Assembly (NCBI RefSeq): GCF_040267685.1
Contig: NZ_CP158367.1
Span: 1,798,001 to 1,862,000, forward strand
Direction: 5' to 3'
Length of the DNA stretch: 64,000 nt
Source of the DNA: Proteinivorax tanatarense
GTDB taxonomy: Bacteria; Bacillota; Proteinivoracia; Proteinivoracales; Proteinivoracaceae
The stretch's first letter is position 1. Every line of letters starts with the position of its first letter. The position numbers and the translations under genes were made by a program. The notes under the pieces are model-generated. The model was given only the letters and a program-made list of their open reading frames with translations. It was not told the origin of the DNA and made no database searches. This document shows positions 17,745 through 27,397 of this stretch, in pieces.

Positions 17745-19037
17745 CTACTTTTTTGCTTTTTTAGAGCTAACTTCCGCTTTTCCCTGCCTTATTAAATGTA
17801 CTAACGGAATCTTTGATGGACACATATATGAACAGCATCCACACTCTATACAATTAAACAAATGAAGCTCTTCCGCTTCTTTAAACATTTCTTTTCTTGA
17901 ATAAGCTGCAAGATAATTTGGCATCAAGCTCATGGGACATGCGTCAACACATCTTGCACATCTTATACAGGTTCTTTCTTCAACTAACCTAACCTCATCT
18001 TCTGTAAGGACTAGGATTCCCGATGTGCCTTTTGTTATAAATTCGTCATCTAAAGAATCTATAGCTCGTCCCATCATAGGACCACCAGATATTACTTTAG
18101 CAGCATTGTCTTTTAAACCACCACAAGCTTCAACAACTTCCTTGAAAGTCGTTCCCACTTTTACAATGATATTTTGTGGTTTTTCTATGCCATTTCCTGT
18201 AACTGTGATTCCTCTTTCATACAAAGGTTTCCCCTCTTCTATTGCGTCAGCCAAAGCAGCAGCTGTAGAAACATTACTCACTACTGAACCAACATCGACA
18301 GGAAGTCCTCCTACGGGCACTTCTTTGTCTAAAATAGCTTTAATTAACTGCTTTTCCCCTCCTTGAGGGTATTTAACCTCTAACGTTACAAGTTCAACAG
18401 ACGAATCACCTTGTATTGCATTGCCAATAGCTTCTATGGCATTGGGCTTGTTTAGTTCAATCCCAATATATCCCTTAGTAGCACCTGTAGCTTTCATCAA
18501 TGCTTTTAAGCCTTCCACTACCTTTTGTGGCTGTTCTACCATAATTCTATCGTCGATAGTAAGATATGGTTCACACTCAGCACCATTTAAAATAACTGTA
18601 TCAATTTTTTTTCCTTCTGGCGCTTTCATTTTGACATGGGTAGGAAATGCAGCTCCACCCATCCCAACAATTCCAGCTTCTTTGGCAATCTCAATGATTT
18701 CCTGGCTAGAAATTTCTTTTAAACTTCTAGCTTCTTTAGGCTCAAACCTATTATCACCATCACTTTTGATAGTGATACGTTCTTCATTAACATCAACTAC
18801 TTCACCAGAAATACTGGAATGGATAGGTGCAGAAACAAAACCTTTTGCTTCTCCTATTTTTTGTCCAGTTATTACTTGTTCTCCTTTAGATACAAGTGGT
18901 TCGCAAGGAGCACCAATGTGCTGCTGTAGCGGTATCACTACTTGCTTAGGATCATCCATTACATCAATTTGCTTTTTTTCAGAAAGCTCCTTGTTATAAA
19001 GAGGATGAATCCCACCTTTAAAACTTCTCTTTTCCAA
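17745..19037 (-). CDS. rnfC: Rnf complex NADH-binding subunit RnfC
   Basis: A NuoF-like peripheral subunit with an N-terminal barrel-sandwich domain, an FMN/NADH-binding segment around GIVGMGGAAFPTHVKM, an SLBB domain, and two [4Fe-4S] motifs near the C-terminus (CIRCARCVDACPM and CIECGCCSYMCPS). It transfers electrons between NAD and the membrane arm. Start: the first possible codon is a GTG at 19046 fused to the AAAGGGG ribosome site, which leaves no spacing. A TTG at 19037 has 8-nt spacing and gives MEKRSFKGGIHP, close to the usual RnfC N-terminus, so I prefer it. First gene of the operon. Confidence 0.93.
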   Translation of the reverse strand: MEKRSFKGGIHPLYNKELSEKKQIDVMDDPKQVVIPLQQHIGAPCEPLVSKGEQVITGQKIGEAKGFVSAPIHSSISGEVVDVNEERITIKSDGDNRFEPKEARSLKEISSQEIIEIAKEAGIVGMGGAAFPTHVKMKAPEGKKIDTVILNGAECEPYLTIDDRIMVEQPQKVVEGLKALMKATGATKGYIGIELNKPNAIEAIGNAIQGDSSVELVTLEVKYPQGGEKQLIKAILDKEVPVGGLPVDVGSVVSNVSTAAALADAIEEGKPLYERGITVTGNGIEKPQNIIVKVGTTFKEVVEACGGLKDNAAKVISGGPMMGRAIDSLDDEFITKGTSGILVLTEDEVRLVEERTCIRCARCVDACPMSLMPNYLAAYSRKEMFKEAEELHLFNCIECGCCSYMCPSKIPLVHLIRQGKAEVSSKKAKK

Positions 19038-19054
19038 GTTTTTCACCCCTTTAA

Positions 19055-19072
19055 TTATTAAATATTTAATGA
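19055..19072. promoter_or_regulatory. Rex-like palindrome upstream of rnfC (weak candidate)
   Basis: TTATTAAATATTTAATGA contains a perfect 14-bp palindrome (ATTAAATATTTAAT) and matches the clostridial Rex form TTGTTAANNNNTTAACAA at all but three outer positions. It lies just upstream of rnfC, and rex is only about 1.5 kb away. AT-rich palindromes arise easily by chance in this genome. Confidence 0.3.
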
Positions 19073-19116
19073 TTTATATAAAGTTAAAGTTATAACATTA
19101 ACTTTATAATCTAAAA

Positions 19117-20529
19117 CTATTTTAACAGTTCTGAACCAGAAATTCCTGGCCTAGTCATATCATAAGGGTTAAGAATTTTTTCTAGTTCTTCTTCTGATAA
19201 TATCCCTCTTTCTAATACTATTTCTTTAATAGGTCTACCAGTTTTTATAGCTTCTTTTGCTACTGTAGAAGCAGTCTCATAACCAACATGAGGGTTTATA
19301 GCAGTTACTATACCTATACTTCCTTCCACTAACTTTTTACACCTTTCTTCATTTACAGTAATTCCTTTAATACACTTGTCAGCAAATACTGTGGTTACAT
19401 TTCTTAGAATATCTAATGATTGTAGCAAGTTGAAAGTTAGCACTGGCTCCATAACATTAAGTTCTAATTGGCCAGCTTCAGAAGCCAAGCAAATGGTATG
19501 ATCATTTCCCATTATTTGAAATGCCACTTGATTTACAACTTCAGCCATAACAGGATTTACCTTGCCAGGCATAATAGATGAACCAGGTTGTACTGGTGGT
19601 AAGTTAATCTCATTTAAACCACATTTGGGGCCAGAAGAAAGCAAGCGTAAATCATTGGCCATTTTTGATAAATTTACAGCACATATTTTTAAAGCTGCAG
19701 AAACGGATACGTAAGCATCAGTATTCTGAGTAGAATCAACTAGGTTAGAAGCTGTCATAAATTCTATCCCACTATTTTTAGTAATTCTTTCTACAACAAC
19801 TTCAATATACTTAGGATCAGCATTTAATCCGGTACCTACTGCTGTTGCCCCCATGTTTATTTCTTTAAGATCTTCTAACGAATTCTCAATTCTTTTTATA
19901 TCTCTAGAAAGCACTTTAGCATAAGCTCCAAATTCTTGCCCAAGCCTAATCGGTACTGCATCTTGCAAGTGTGTTCTCCCCATTTTAAGAACTTCATCAA
20001 ACTCAGCTTCTTTTTCTTTTAAAGCTTCAACTAAATGGTTTAGTGAAGCTAACACACCACTTGCTAATTTTAAAGAAGCTATCGTTATAGCAGTTGGAAA
20101 AGCATCATTAGTTGACTGAGCCATATTAACGTGAGTGTTTGGAGATACTTTTAAATATTCTCCTTTAGTACCACCTAGTAATTCAATGGCCCTGTTAGCT
20201 ATTACTTCATTAGCATTCATATTCATAGATGTCCCTGCACCGCCTTGAATGGCGTCTACTACAAAATATTGGTGAAGATCACCTTGAATTATTTCTTCGC
20301 ACGCTTGACAAATTGCCTGCCCTATTTTTTTATTTAAACGACCAACTTCCATGTTAGCCTCTGCTGCAGACTTTTTTACAATAGCTAAAGCATGAATTAG
20401 GGTTGGATGCGGCTTATACCCAGTAATGGGAAAGTTTTCCATAGCCCTTTGAGTTTGAATACCATAGTACATTTCATTACTTATCTCTTTTTCACCCAAC
20501 AAATCTTTTTCTTTTCTTATGCTGTCCAC
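19117..20529 (-). CDS. aspA: Aspartate ammonia-lyase
   Basis: A 470-residue enzyme of the fumarase II/aspartase superfamily that converts L-aspartate to fumarate and ammonia. The N-terminal EKDLLGEKEISNEMYYGIQT and ENFPITGY are aspartase-like rather than fumarase-like. The active-site region TAVGTGLNADPKYIE and the catalytic loop GSSIMPGKVNP (about residues 318-328) are intact. The start is GTG with GGGAGGA 7 nt upstream. It is separated from rnfC by 70 bp and points to aspartate fermentation, with malate dehydrogenase at 50.6 kb able to link to the same C4 pool. Confidence 0.93.
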   Translation of the reverse strand: MDSIRKEKDLLGEKEISNEMYYGIQTQRAMENFPITGYKPHPTLIHALAIVKKSAAEANMEVGRLNKKIGQAICQACEEIIQGDLHQYFVVDAIQGGAGTSMNMNANEVIANRAIELLGGTKGEYLKVSPNTHVNMAQSTNDAFPTAITIASLKLASGVLASLNHLVEALKEKEAEFDEVLKMGRTHLQDAVPIRLGQEFGAYAKVLSRDIKRIENSLEDLKEINMGATAVGTGLNADPKYIEVVVERITKNSGIEFMTASNLVDSTQNTDAYVSVSAALKICAVNLSKMANDLRLLSSGPKCGLNEINLPPVQPGSSIMPGKVNPVMAEVVNQVAFQIMGNDHTICLASEAGQLELNVMEPVLTFNLLQSLDILRNVTTVFADKCIKGITVNEERCKKLVEGSIGIVTAINPHVGYETASTVAKEAIKTGRPIKEIVLERGILSEEELEKILNPYDMTRPGISGSELLK

Positions 20530-20618
20530 TATTATTTCCTCCCTTAAAGTAATGTTATTCCATTTGCTATATTCTATATTAAGGGATAAAAACCTTTTAG
20601 AAAAGGGTAATATTTATA

Positions 20619-21239
20619 TTATAAGTAATACGATAAGGCTTGTAACTCAGTTGTAACATCAGAGTTCTGCACCTTAACATTTGAAGGGACATGTATCAAA
20701 GTAGGAGCAAAATTTAATATTACTGTTATCCCTGATTCAATCATCTGATCAGCCACTTTTTGTGCAGCTTGTGATGGAACAGTAATTATACCCATCTTTA
20801 CTTTATTTTGCTGCACAAAATCTTCCATATCTTCCATAGGCTTTACTACCATACTCCCAACAGTTTGGCCTACCTTAGATGGATGGCCATCAAATACCGA
20901 AACTATTCTAGTGCTCGGACTTTGATATCTGTTGTATTGACACAAGGCCGCGCCCAGGTTTCCAACTCCCACTAAAATAATTGGTATTTCTTTATCAAGT
21001 CCTAGTATGCTCCTCAATTTTTCAGAGAGATCTGAAACTCGATACCCCATACCTTTTACACCGAAATCACCAAATATAGATAGGTCTTTTCTTATTTGAG
21101 CTGGATTAAGATTTAAATCATCACCCATCTGTTGTGAAGATACGGTTTCTACGTCCATAGCACTTAGTTGATCTAAATAGCGTAAGTATATCGGTAGTCT
21201 TTTTATAACTACATCTGGAATTTTTTGATATTTATCCAT
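20619..21239 (-). CDS. rex: Redox-sensing transcriptional repressor Rex
   Basis: A 206-residue Rex. Residues 1-80 form the winged-helix DNA-binding domain (MDVETVSSQQMGDDLNLNPA, FGDFGVKGMGYRV). From about residue 85 comes a Rossmann domain with the dinucleotide loop GVGNLGAALCQY. The C-terminal swapped helix holds the family ending NVKVQNSDVTTELQALSYYL. Rex releases its operators when NADH/NAD+ rises. Neighbours that fit its regulon are rnf, aspA and the formate dehydrogenase operon. A Rex-like site overlaps its own probable promoter. Confidence 0.96.
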   Translation of the reverse strand: MDKYQKIPDVVIKRLPIYLRYLDQLSAMDVETVSSQQMGDDLNLNPAQIRKDLSIFGDFGVKGMGYRVSDLSEKLRSILGLDKEIPIILVGVGNLGAALCQYNRYQSPSTRIVSVFDGHPSKVGQTVGSMVVKPMEDMEDFVQQNKVKMGIITVPSQAAQKVADQMIESGITVILNFAPTLIHVPSNVKVQNSDVTTELQALSYYL

Positions 21240-21314
21240 AAATAATCCTCCTCATTTTGAATTAAATCAATATATTAAAAGTTACTTCTTTATATTACCA
21301 TAAGTTTTTTAAAT

Positions 21315-21332
21315 TTGTAAATAAAAACACAA
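21315..21332. promoter_or_regulatory. Candidate Rex operator in the rex promoter
   Basis: Read on the minus strand the site is TTGTGTTTTTATTTACAA: TTGT and ACAA ends exactly 18 bp apart overall, the length of a Rex operator. It overlaps a TTTACA -35 element followed after 18 bp by TAATAT, about 55 nt upstream of rex. The central half-sites are imperfect. Confidence 0.35.
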
Positions 21333-21350
21333 GCTTTTTAAGTATAGTTT

Positions 21351-21387
21351 AAAAAAGGAAACCCTTGTTGTCATTAGGGTTTCCTTT
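21351..21387 (-). terminator. Terminator of the formate dehydrogenase operon
   Basis: Perfect 12-bp stem AAAGGAAACCCT (21354-21365) / AGGGTTTCCTTT (21376-21387), continuing into six T residues on the minus strand, about 35 nt after the fdhA stop. Confidence 0.87.
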
Positions 21388-21420
21388 AACTTACAATATA
21401 ATGTTATTTTACAAATTAAA

Positions 21421-24105
21421 TTAAGCTTTTTCAACCCTAACAGAACATGATTTTAATTCTGGTGTCTGCGCTTTTGGGTCAACTGCAGAGTTCGTAAGTA
21501 CATTTGCAGCACTTTCTGCGTAGTGGAATGTCATAAATACTACTTTAGGATCTACTTTTTCTGTTACCTGAACCTTCGTTGTTACTTCTCCTCTGCGAGA
21601 AATTACTTTTGCAGTATCACCTTCTGCCAATCCAAGCTCAGCAGCATCTTTCGGGTTAATTTCCATTAGTTCATGAGGCCTATGTTCTTGAAGACCAACA
21701 GACCTTCTTGTCATAGAACCTGAGTGGTAGTGATATAGGTGACGCCCAGTAGTCAAAATAAATGGATAATCTTCTGTTGGAGTTTCTTGGGAATCTTTAT
21801 GATCTACAGCTGAGAATTTCCCTTTACCTTTAGCAAATTTATCCTTGTGAAGATAAGGCGTTCCAGGATGCTCAGGTGATGGACAAGGCCAATGTAAACC
21901 ATGTTCCTTTAACCTTTCATAAGAAATTCCACCATAAGAAGGAGTTACTTTTGATATCTCCTCCATAATGTCCTCAGCGCTTTCATAGCTCCAGTTAGCA
22001 CCTAAAGAACTTGCAATCAGCTGTAAAATTTCCCAATCAGATTTAGATTCACCTCTAGGACTCACAGCTTTTCTTACCCTTTGTACTCTTCTTTCAGTGT
22101 TTGTAAACGTTCCATCCTTTTCAGCAAAAGACACTGCAGGAAGGACAACATCAGCTAACTCTGCGGTTTCAGTTAAAAAGATGTCTTGAACCACTAAAAG
22201 ATCTACGTTATTTAAAGCATCTATTACATGGTTAGAATCTGGATCAGTTAGCACTGGATTTTCTCCCATTACATACATAGCCTTCAGATTCTGCTCACTG
22301 GCTGCTTTAATCATGCCGGAGATTGTTAACCCTGGCTCACTTGGAAGTTTTTTGCCCCAGTACTTCTCAAATCTTTCTCTAGTTTTATCGTCTGCAACTG
22401 CTTGGTAACCAGTGTAAACGACTGGCAATGCTCCCATATCACAGGCACCTTGAACATTGTTCTGCCCCCGCAGTGGGTTAACACCAGCATTTTCTTTACC
22501 AACATTCCCAGTAGCCAAAGCCATATTTGCTATAGCCAATACACTATCTGTTCCAGTCGTATGTTGAGTAATACCCATTGTATAAAGAATAGAAGCAGCT
22601 TCCGCTTCTCCATAGCAATGAGCAGCCTTTACTATGTCTTCAGCTTTTACATCACAAATTTTAGCAACTTTTTCTGGAGTATATTCTTTAACTTTTTCTG
22701 CTACATCTTCAAAATCCTCAGTTCTAGCTTTAATATAACTCTCATCAATCAATCCGTCTCTTATAATCACATGAAGAAGACCGTTTAAGATAGCTACATT
22801 AGTGCCAGGCTTTATTTGTAAAAATACATCAGCATAATTAGAAAGTTCAATCTTTCTTGGATCAACAACCACTAGTTTAGCACCTTTTTTAACAGCCTTT
22901 TTAACTCTAATGCCTATTACAGGGTGAGCTTCTGTGGTGTTTGACCCAATTATTAAGATAGCATTTGTATCTTCAATTTCTGCAATAGTATTTGTCATTG
23001 CACCACTACCAAATGAGGTGGCTAGACCAGCCACAGTAGGGGCGTGTCAGAGTCGCGCGCAATGATCAATACTGTTTGTTCCCAGCTCAGCTCTAAATAA
23101 CTTTTGGAACAAGTAATTTTCTTCGTTAGTACATCTGGCGGAAGCTAAGCCACCTATTGCATTAGGACCATGCTCTTTTTTTATATCCTGAAGTTTAGAA
23201 CTAATCAGTTCAATGGCTTCATGCCAAGTGCTAGGCTCAAGCTTCCCATTTTTACGAACCAAAGGTTGTTTTAAACGCTCTGGACTATTTACAAAGTCCC
23301 AACCAAATCTACCTTTTACACATAAATTCCCTTGATTAACTTGACTGTCAATATGAGAGTCAACACCCACTACTTCATCATCTTTAACTTCTAAATAAAA
23401 GTTGCAACCTACTCCACAATATCCGCATGTTGTAAGAACTTTTTCCTTTTCCCAAGCCCTAGCTCTTCCTTTAGAAACTTTTGAGTATAGTGCTCCTGTT
23501 GGACAAACAGAGATACACTGCCCACAATAAACACAGTTGCCCAAGTCCAGCTCCTCATCAAAAGGTGCAGAGACGGTGGTGTTAAATCCTCTATTAGTGA
23601 AGTCTATTACATTATTACCCTGAACCTCATCACAGATCCTTACACAACGACCACATAAAATACACTTCTCATAATCTCTTTCAAAAAAAGAATTATCATC
23701 CATGTGTAGCTTATCAGTTCTAGCACCTTCAAATCTACTATCTGCTACTCCATAATCGTAGCTATACTCCATTAGTTTACAGGTACCAGAAGCTTCACAG
23801 GTCATACAGTCAGCTGGATGGTTAGCTAAAAGTAGCTCCAAAAGAGTTTTACGGGCTTGTTTCACCTTTTCACTTTTTGTGTTAATATTCATTCCATCAT
23901 TTACAGGGAAAACACAAGATGCTGCAAGGGTGTTGCTTCCCTCTACCTCTACTACGCACATACGACATGCTCCTGAATTGGAGATATGAGGGTGATGACA
24001 GAAAGTAGGTATTTCAATATCAGCCTTCTTTGCCGCATCCAAAATCGTGCTGTCTTTAGACACGGAAATCCTTTTACCATCAATTGTTACTGTAATAGTC
24101 TCCAC
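21421..24105 (-). CDS. fdhA: Selenocysteine-containing formate dehydrogenase alpha subunit (UGA read as Sec353)
   Basis: One 894-residue protein, although a UGA at 23047-23049 splits it into ORFs of 352 and 537 residues. The frame reads DHCAR-L-(UGA)-HAPTVAGL; in formate dehydrogenases this position is the catalytic Sec or Cys (E. coli FDH-H has CARV-U-HGPSVAGL). A SECIS hairpin follows. Domains in order: NuoG-like [2Fe-2S] (C36, C47, C50, C64), H96-C100-C103-C109 cluster, two [4Fe-4S] (C148-158, C191-201), a molybdopterin-domain [4Fe-4S] (C227, C230, C234, C262), the bis-MGD core with Sec353, and the C-terminal MopB domain. It oxidises formate or reduces CO2. With the NuoF/NuoE-like genes upstream it should form an NAD-linked, possibly bifurcating complex. 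Selenocysteine insertion genes are not in the window. Confidence 0.95.
23018..23049 (-). promoter_or_regulatory. Bacterial SECIS element and UGA(Sec) codon in fdhA
   Basis: On the minus strand, UGA is followed after 12 nt by the perfect hairpin GTGGCT-GGTCT-AGCCAC (23018-23034). The loop holds the GGUCU seen in the SelB-binding apical loop of E. coli fdhF, with nearly the same distance from UGA. Confidence 0.93.
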
Positions 24106-24121
24106 TGTTATCCCTTCCTTT

Positions 24122-25915
24122 TTAACCTTTTTTTATAGCATCAAACTTACACTTTTCTACACAAACTCCACAAGCTGTACAAACTTCTGGGTCAATTTTA
24201 TGAACTTCCTTAGGTTTCCCTTCAATTGCACTTACTGGGCAAACCTTAGTACAAAGTGTACATTTCTTACATAAATCTTGATCAATAACATATTTCGCTA
24301 AAGCAGAACATGCACCTGCAGGGCATCTTTCATCATTTATGTGAGCTTCATACTCATCTCTGAAGTATTTTAGAGTACTTAGTACAGGGTTAGGCGCTGT
24401 TTGTCCAAGTCCACAAAGAGAAGTGGTTTTAATCGTTTCACCTAACTCTTCAAGTAACTCTATATCTCCTTTTCTACCTTCTCCATCAACTATTCTTTCA
24501 AGAATCTCTAACATCCGCTTTGTACCTTCTCTACATGGGGTACATTTACCACAAGACTCATCTTGAGTAAAGTTTAAAAAGAATCTTGCTAGGTCAACCA
24601 TACATGTATCTTCATCCATTACAACCAATCCACCAGAGCCCATCATTGCTCCAGCTTCGATTAAAGAATCATAGTCTACAGGAAGGTCTATAAGATTTTC
24701 TGGCAAACAACCACCTGAGGGCCCACCAATTTGCACTGCTTTAAATTTCTTGTTATCAGTAATGCCACCACCGATGTCATAAATTATTTCTCTTACTGTA
24801 ATACCCATTGGCACTTCTGCTAAACCTGTATTATTAATTTTACCAGTTAAAGCGAACACCTTAGTACCTTTACTTTTTTCAGTACCTAAGCTAGCAAACC
24901 AGTCAGCACCTTTTTCAAAAATAACAGGAACATTAGCAAAGGTCTCTACGTTATTTATATTTGAGGGTTTTTCCCATAAGCCTTTTACAGCAGGGAAAGG
25001 AGGTCTTGGTCTAGGCATTCCTCTTTTGCCTTCAATTGAGTGCATTAAAGCAGTTTCTTCACCGCACACAAAGGCTCCAGCCCCTTCTTTAATATGCAGT
25101 TCAAAATTAAAGCCAGTCCCTAAAATATTTTCCCCTAACATTCCATATTCTCTAGCCTGATCTAGAGCAGTTTTCAATCTATTAATTGCTAATGGATACT
25201 CTGCTCTTATATATATATACCCCTCATCAGCTCCTGTAGCATAGCCACCTATCACCATGCCTTCTATGATACTATGGGGGTCTCCCTCTAGTATACTTCT
25301 ATCCATAAAAGCACCAGGATCTCCTTCGTCAGCGTTACAAATCATATATTTCTTATCACTTTCAGACTTGCTAGTAAACTCCCATTTTAAGCCCGTAGGA
25401 AATCCACCGCCGCCTCGACCTCTTAACCCGGATTTTTTCATATCATCTATAACCTGGTCTGGAGTCAATTCAGTTAAAACTTTACCTAAAGCTTCATAGC
25501 CACCTTTAACTATATATTCATCAATATCCTCGGGATTTACATACCCGCAGTTTCTAAGAGCTATGCGGTGCTGTTTTTTATAAAAAGCAATTTCTTTATA
25601 AGATGGAATTTTGTCTTCACTATGGGGTGGGTTATAAAGCTTGTCCTGCACTAACCTTCCTTTAATCAAGTGTTCATCTACTATGGTCTTAACATCTTCA
25701 TCTTCCAATCTACAATAAAAAGTTCCTTCAGGATAAACAATAGCTATAGGACCCATCTCACAAAAACCATGACACCCAGTTTCAATAACCTTAAATTCCT
25801 TGGCTAAGTCCTTTTCTGCTAATTGTTGCTCAAAAGCATCTTTAATACTATTCGCTCCCGAAGAAATACAACCAGTTCCTGAGCAAATTAGTATATGACC
25901 TCTATAAAGTTCCAT
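24122..25915 (-). CDS. NuoF/HydB-like NADH-binding flavoprotein subunit
   Basis: A 597-residue HydB-type subunit. Residues 1-90 are a thioredoxin-fold [2Fe-2S] domain (CSGTGCISSG, ETGCHGFCEMGP). The FMN/NADH domain carries GRGGGGFPTGLKWEF and GAGAFVCGEETALM with the Glu pair. An SLBB domain and a NuoF [4Fe-4S] site (SCGKCTPCREG...SLCGLG) follow. The C-terminus adds two ferredoxin clusters (CKKCTLCTKVCP, CTACGVCVEKC). This plan is shared by bifurcating hydrogenases (HydB) and NAD-dependent formate dehydrogenases. Here no catalytic hydrogenase gene is present and fdhA follows after 16 bp, so the partner is FdhA. Confidence 0.93.
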   Translation of the reverse strand: MELYRGHILICSGTGCISSGANSIKDAFEQQLAEKDLAKEFKVIETGCHGFCEMGPIAIVYPEGTFYCRLEDEDVKTIVDEHLIKGRLVQDKLYNPPHSEDKIPSYKEIAFYKKQHRIALRNCGYVNPEDIDEYIVKGGYEALGKVLTELTPDQVIDDMKKSGLRGRGGGGFPTGLKWEFTSKSESDKKYMICNADEGDPGAFMDRSILEGDPHSIIEGMVIGGYATGADEGYIYIRAEYPLAINRLKTALDQAREYGMLGENILGTGFNFELHIKEGAGAFVCGEETALMHSIEGKRGMPRPRPPFPAVKGLWEKPSNINNVETFANVPVIFEKGADWFASLGTEKSKGTKVFALTGKINNTGLAEVPMGITVREIIYDIGGGITDNKKFKAVQIGGPSGGCLPENLIDLPVDYDSLIEAGAMMGSGGLVVMDEDTCMVDLARFFLNFTQDESCGKCTPCREGTKRMLEILERIVDGEGRKGDIELLEELGETIKTTSLCGLGQTAPNPVLSTLKYFRDEYEAHINDERCPAGACSALAKYVIDQDLCKKCTLCTKVCPVSAIEGKPKEVHKIDPEVCTACGVCVEKCKFDAIKKG

Positions 25916-25927
25916 TTTTTTACCCCC

Positions 25928-26302
25928 CTACTCTTCTATTTTTCCTACAACATTTTGCTGCACTATTTGCCCATTTGCTAAATGTTGAGATACTATATTT
26001 TTTGCCACATCAGCCGTTACGTTTCCATAGGTTATTCTAGACTTTCCAGGAACTATTACATCAATAAGTGGTTCCTTTTCACACATGCCTATACATCCTG
26101 TTTGAGTTACATTTACCTTCAAGTTTTTTTTGTTAATTTCATCTAGCAGCGCAAGCATTGCATCTCTAGCACCTGCTGCTATACCGCAAGTTCCCATACC
26201 AACAATAACTTGAATATTATCTCCTTCCCTTGGAGATGTAAGTTTTTCTTTTTCAGCTCTCAGTTTTCTTAAGTCTTCCAAAGAATTAATTTTTTTACTC
26301 AC
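25928..26302 (-). CDS. Thioredoxin-like [2Fe-2S] ferredoxin subunit (HndB-like)
   Basis: A 124-residue protein. After a charged N-terminal helix it has a thioredoxin-like [2Fe-2S] fold with the four expected cysteines in GMGTCGIAAGARD and TQTGCIGMCEKEP. It resembles the HndB subunit of NADP-reducing hydrogenase clusters and the N-terminal domain of the neighbouring NuoF-like protein. It probably shuttles electrons within the formate dehydrogenase complex. It begins 2 nt after the HATPase gene ends and lies 12 bp before the NuoF-like gene. Confidence 0.88.
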   Translation of the reverse strand: MSKKINSLEDLRKLRAEKEKLTSPREGDNIQVIVGMGTCGIAAGARDAMLALLDEINKKNLKVNVTQTGCIGMCEKEPLIDVIVPGKSRITYGNVTADVAKNIVSQHLANGQIVQQNVVGKIEE

Positions 26303-26304
26303 AG

Positions 26305-26853
26305 CTATCCCTCCTTCAAAGTATTCACCAAGTTTTTCTCAAAATACTCTCTTACCCACTCTATTACCCACTGTTCTGTGATTTGGCTAGCTGATAGTTC
26401 CTTGTATATTTCTTGATTGCTTAAAGTAAAACTTCCATCATCACTCTTCACTTTAAAAATTACCAAAATTTCTTTATGAAATATAAAGAGCGACACAAAA
26501 GTTGCTGACAAATCTCCAATAGGCGGACAATCCCAATGTGATAACCTAAAAGAAAAGTAAACATTTGTTCCTTTACTAGGCTTGGATAATATTTTAAAAT
26601 CTCCATTAGCTTGTTCCGCCATCATTTTGGCAAAAGGTAACCCTAAACCAATATCTCTAGTTTCTCGGGTGGAATAAAATGGATTAGTTGCTTTTCTAAC
26701 TTGTTCCTCATCCATACCTTTGCCATTATCAGAAATCAATACAGATAACAAATCTTGCCTTTTAGAAGCAGTAAGCTTTATTTCAACCTTATCAGCCTTA
26801 GCAGATACAGAGTTTTGTACTAAATCTAAAATAACATGAGACACATCTTGCAT
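26305..26853 (-). CDS. HATPase-domain protein of hydrogenase/formate dehydrogenase operons
   Basis: A 182-residue protein whose first 115 residues are a GHKL ATPase domain: N box LDLVQNSVSAKADKV, G1 SDNGKGMDEEQ, and G2 RDIGLGLPFAKMM. No dimerisation or phospho-accepting His domain is present, so it is not an ordinary sensor kinase. A beta-rich C-terminal third is unrecognised. Genes of this kind sit regularly between the NuoE-like and ferredoxin genes of Clostridial hydrogenase operons; their role is unproven. It is translationally close-packed with both neighbours. Confidence 0.85.
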   Translation of the reverse strand: MQDVSHVILDLVQNSVSAKADKVEIKLTASKRQDLLSVLISDNGKGMDEEQVRKATNPFYSTRETRDIGLGLPFAKMMAEQANGDFKILSKPSKGTNVYFSFRLSHWDCPPIGDLSATFVSLFIFHKEILVIFKVKSDDGSFTLSNQEIYKELSASQITEQWVIEWVREYFEKNLVNTLKEG

Positions 26854-27357
26854 TTATTTTCTATACTTCTTTAAAACTTCTGATACAGAATCAGCATTTA
26901 ATCTTCCATGGGTATTATCATTAACCATTATTACAGGCGCCAAACCGCAAGCTCCTATACATGCAACTGATTCTAAAGTAAACTTCAGGTCTTCAGTGGT
27001 GCCACCTGGCTCAACACCAAGTTCCTCTTGTAATCTATCTAAAACTTTGTCTGCTCCTCTTACATGACAGGCTGTCCCCATACACACTCTTATAATGTTT
27101 TCACCCCTAGGATTTAGGTGGAATTGGGAGTAGAATGTACACACTCCATAAACTTGGCTTAATGGTAAGTCTAATCCATCGGCAATATCAGCTATAACCT
27201 CTTTTGGTAGATAACCATAAATATCTTGTGCTTTTTGAAGCACTGGGATTAGTGCACCTTTTTTTCCTTTATACTGCTCAAACAATTTTTCCAGTTCAAT
27301 CTTTTTTTCATCTTTTTCATTTTCACTTCCACAACAGCATTTGTTTACATTTTCCAT
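26854..27357 (-). CDS. nuoE: NuoE/HydC-like [2Fe-2S] subunit
   Basis: A 167-residue thioredoxin-like [2Fe-2S] subunit starting at the ATG at 27357, which has AAAGGAGTGG at ideal spacing; a longer frame to 27429 would overlap the PHP gene. The helical segment GALIPVLQKAQDIYGYLP leads to the cluster ligands in RVCMGTACHVRGAD and SVACIGACGLAPV. A Cys-rich CCCG motif near the N-terminus is extra. It pairs with the NuoF-like subunit in NADH-linked hydrogenases and formate dehydrogenases. Confidence 0.94.
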   Translation of the reverse strand: MENVNKCCCGSENEKDEKKIELEKLFEQYKGKKGALIPVLQKAQDIYGYLPKEVIADIADGLDLPLSQVYGVCTFYSQFHLNPRGENIIRVCMGTACHVRGADKVLDRLQEELGVEPGGTTEDLKFTLESVACIGACGLAPVIMVNDNTHGRLNADSVSEVLKKYRK

Positions 27358-27397
27358 TTTTCCCACTCCTTTCATCTTTTCCAGTGTAACTATGGTA

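Noticed and set aside
17932-18999. Long plus-strand ORFs antisense to rnfC
   Set aside because: They mirror the conserved rnfC reading frame and have no ribosome sites or recognisable protein features.
21421-23034. A separate 537-residue molybdopterin oxidoreductase gene
   Set aside because: It is the C-terminal part of fdhA after the selenocysteine UGA; its ATG is internal and has no ribosome site.
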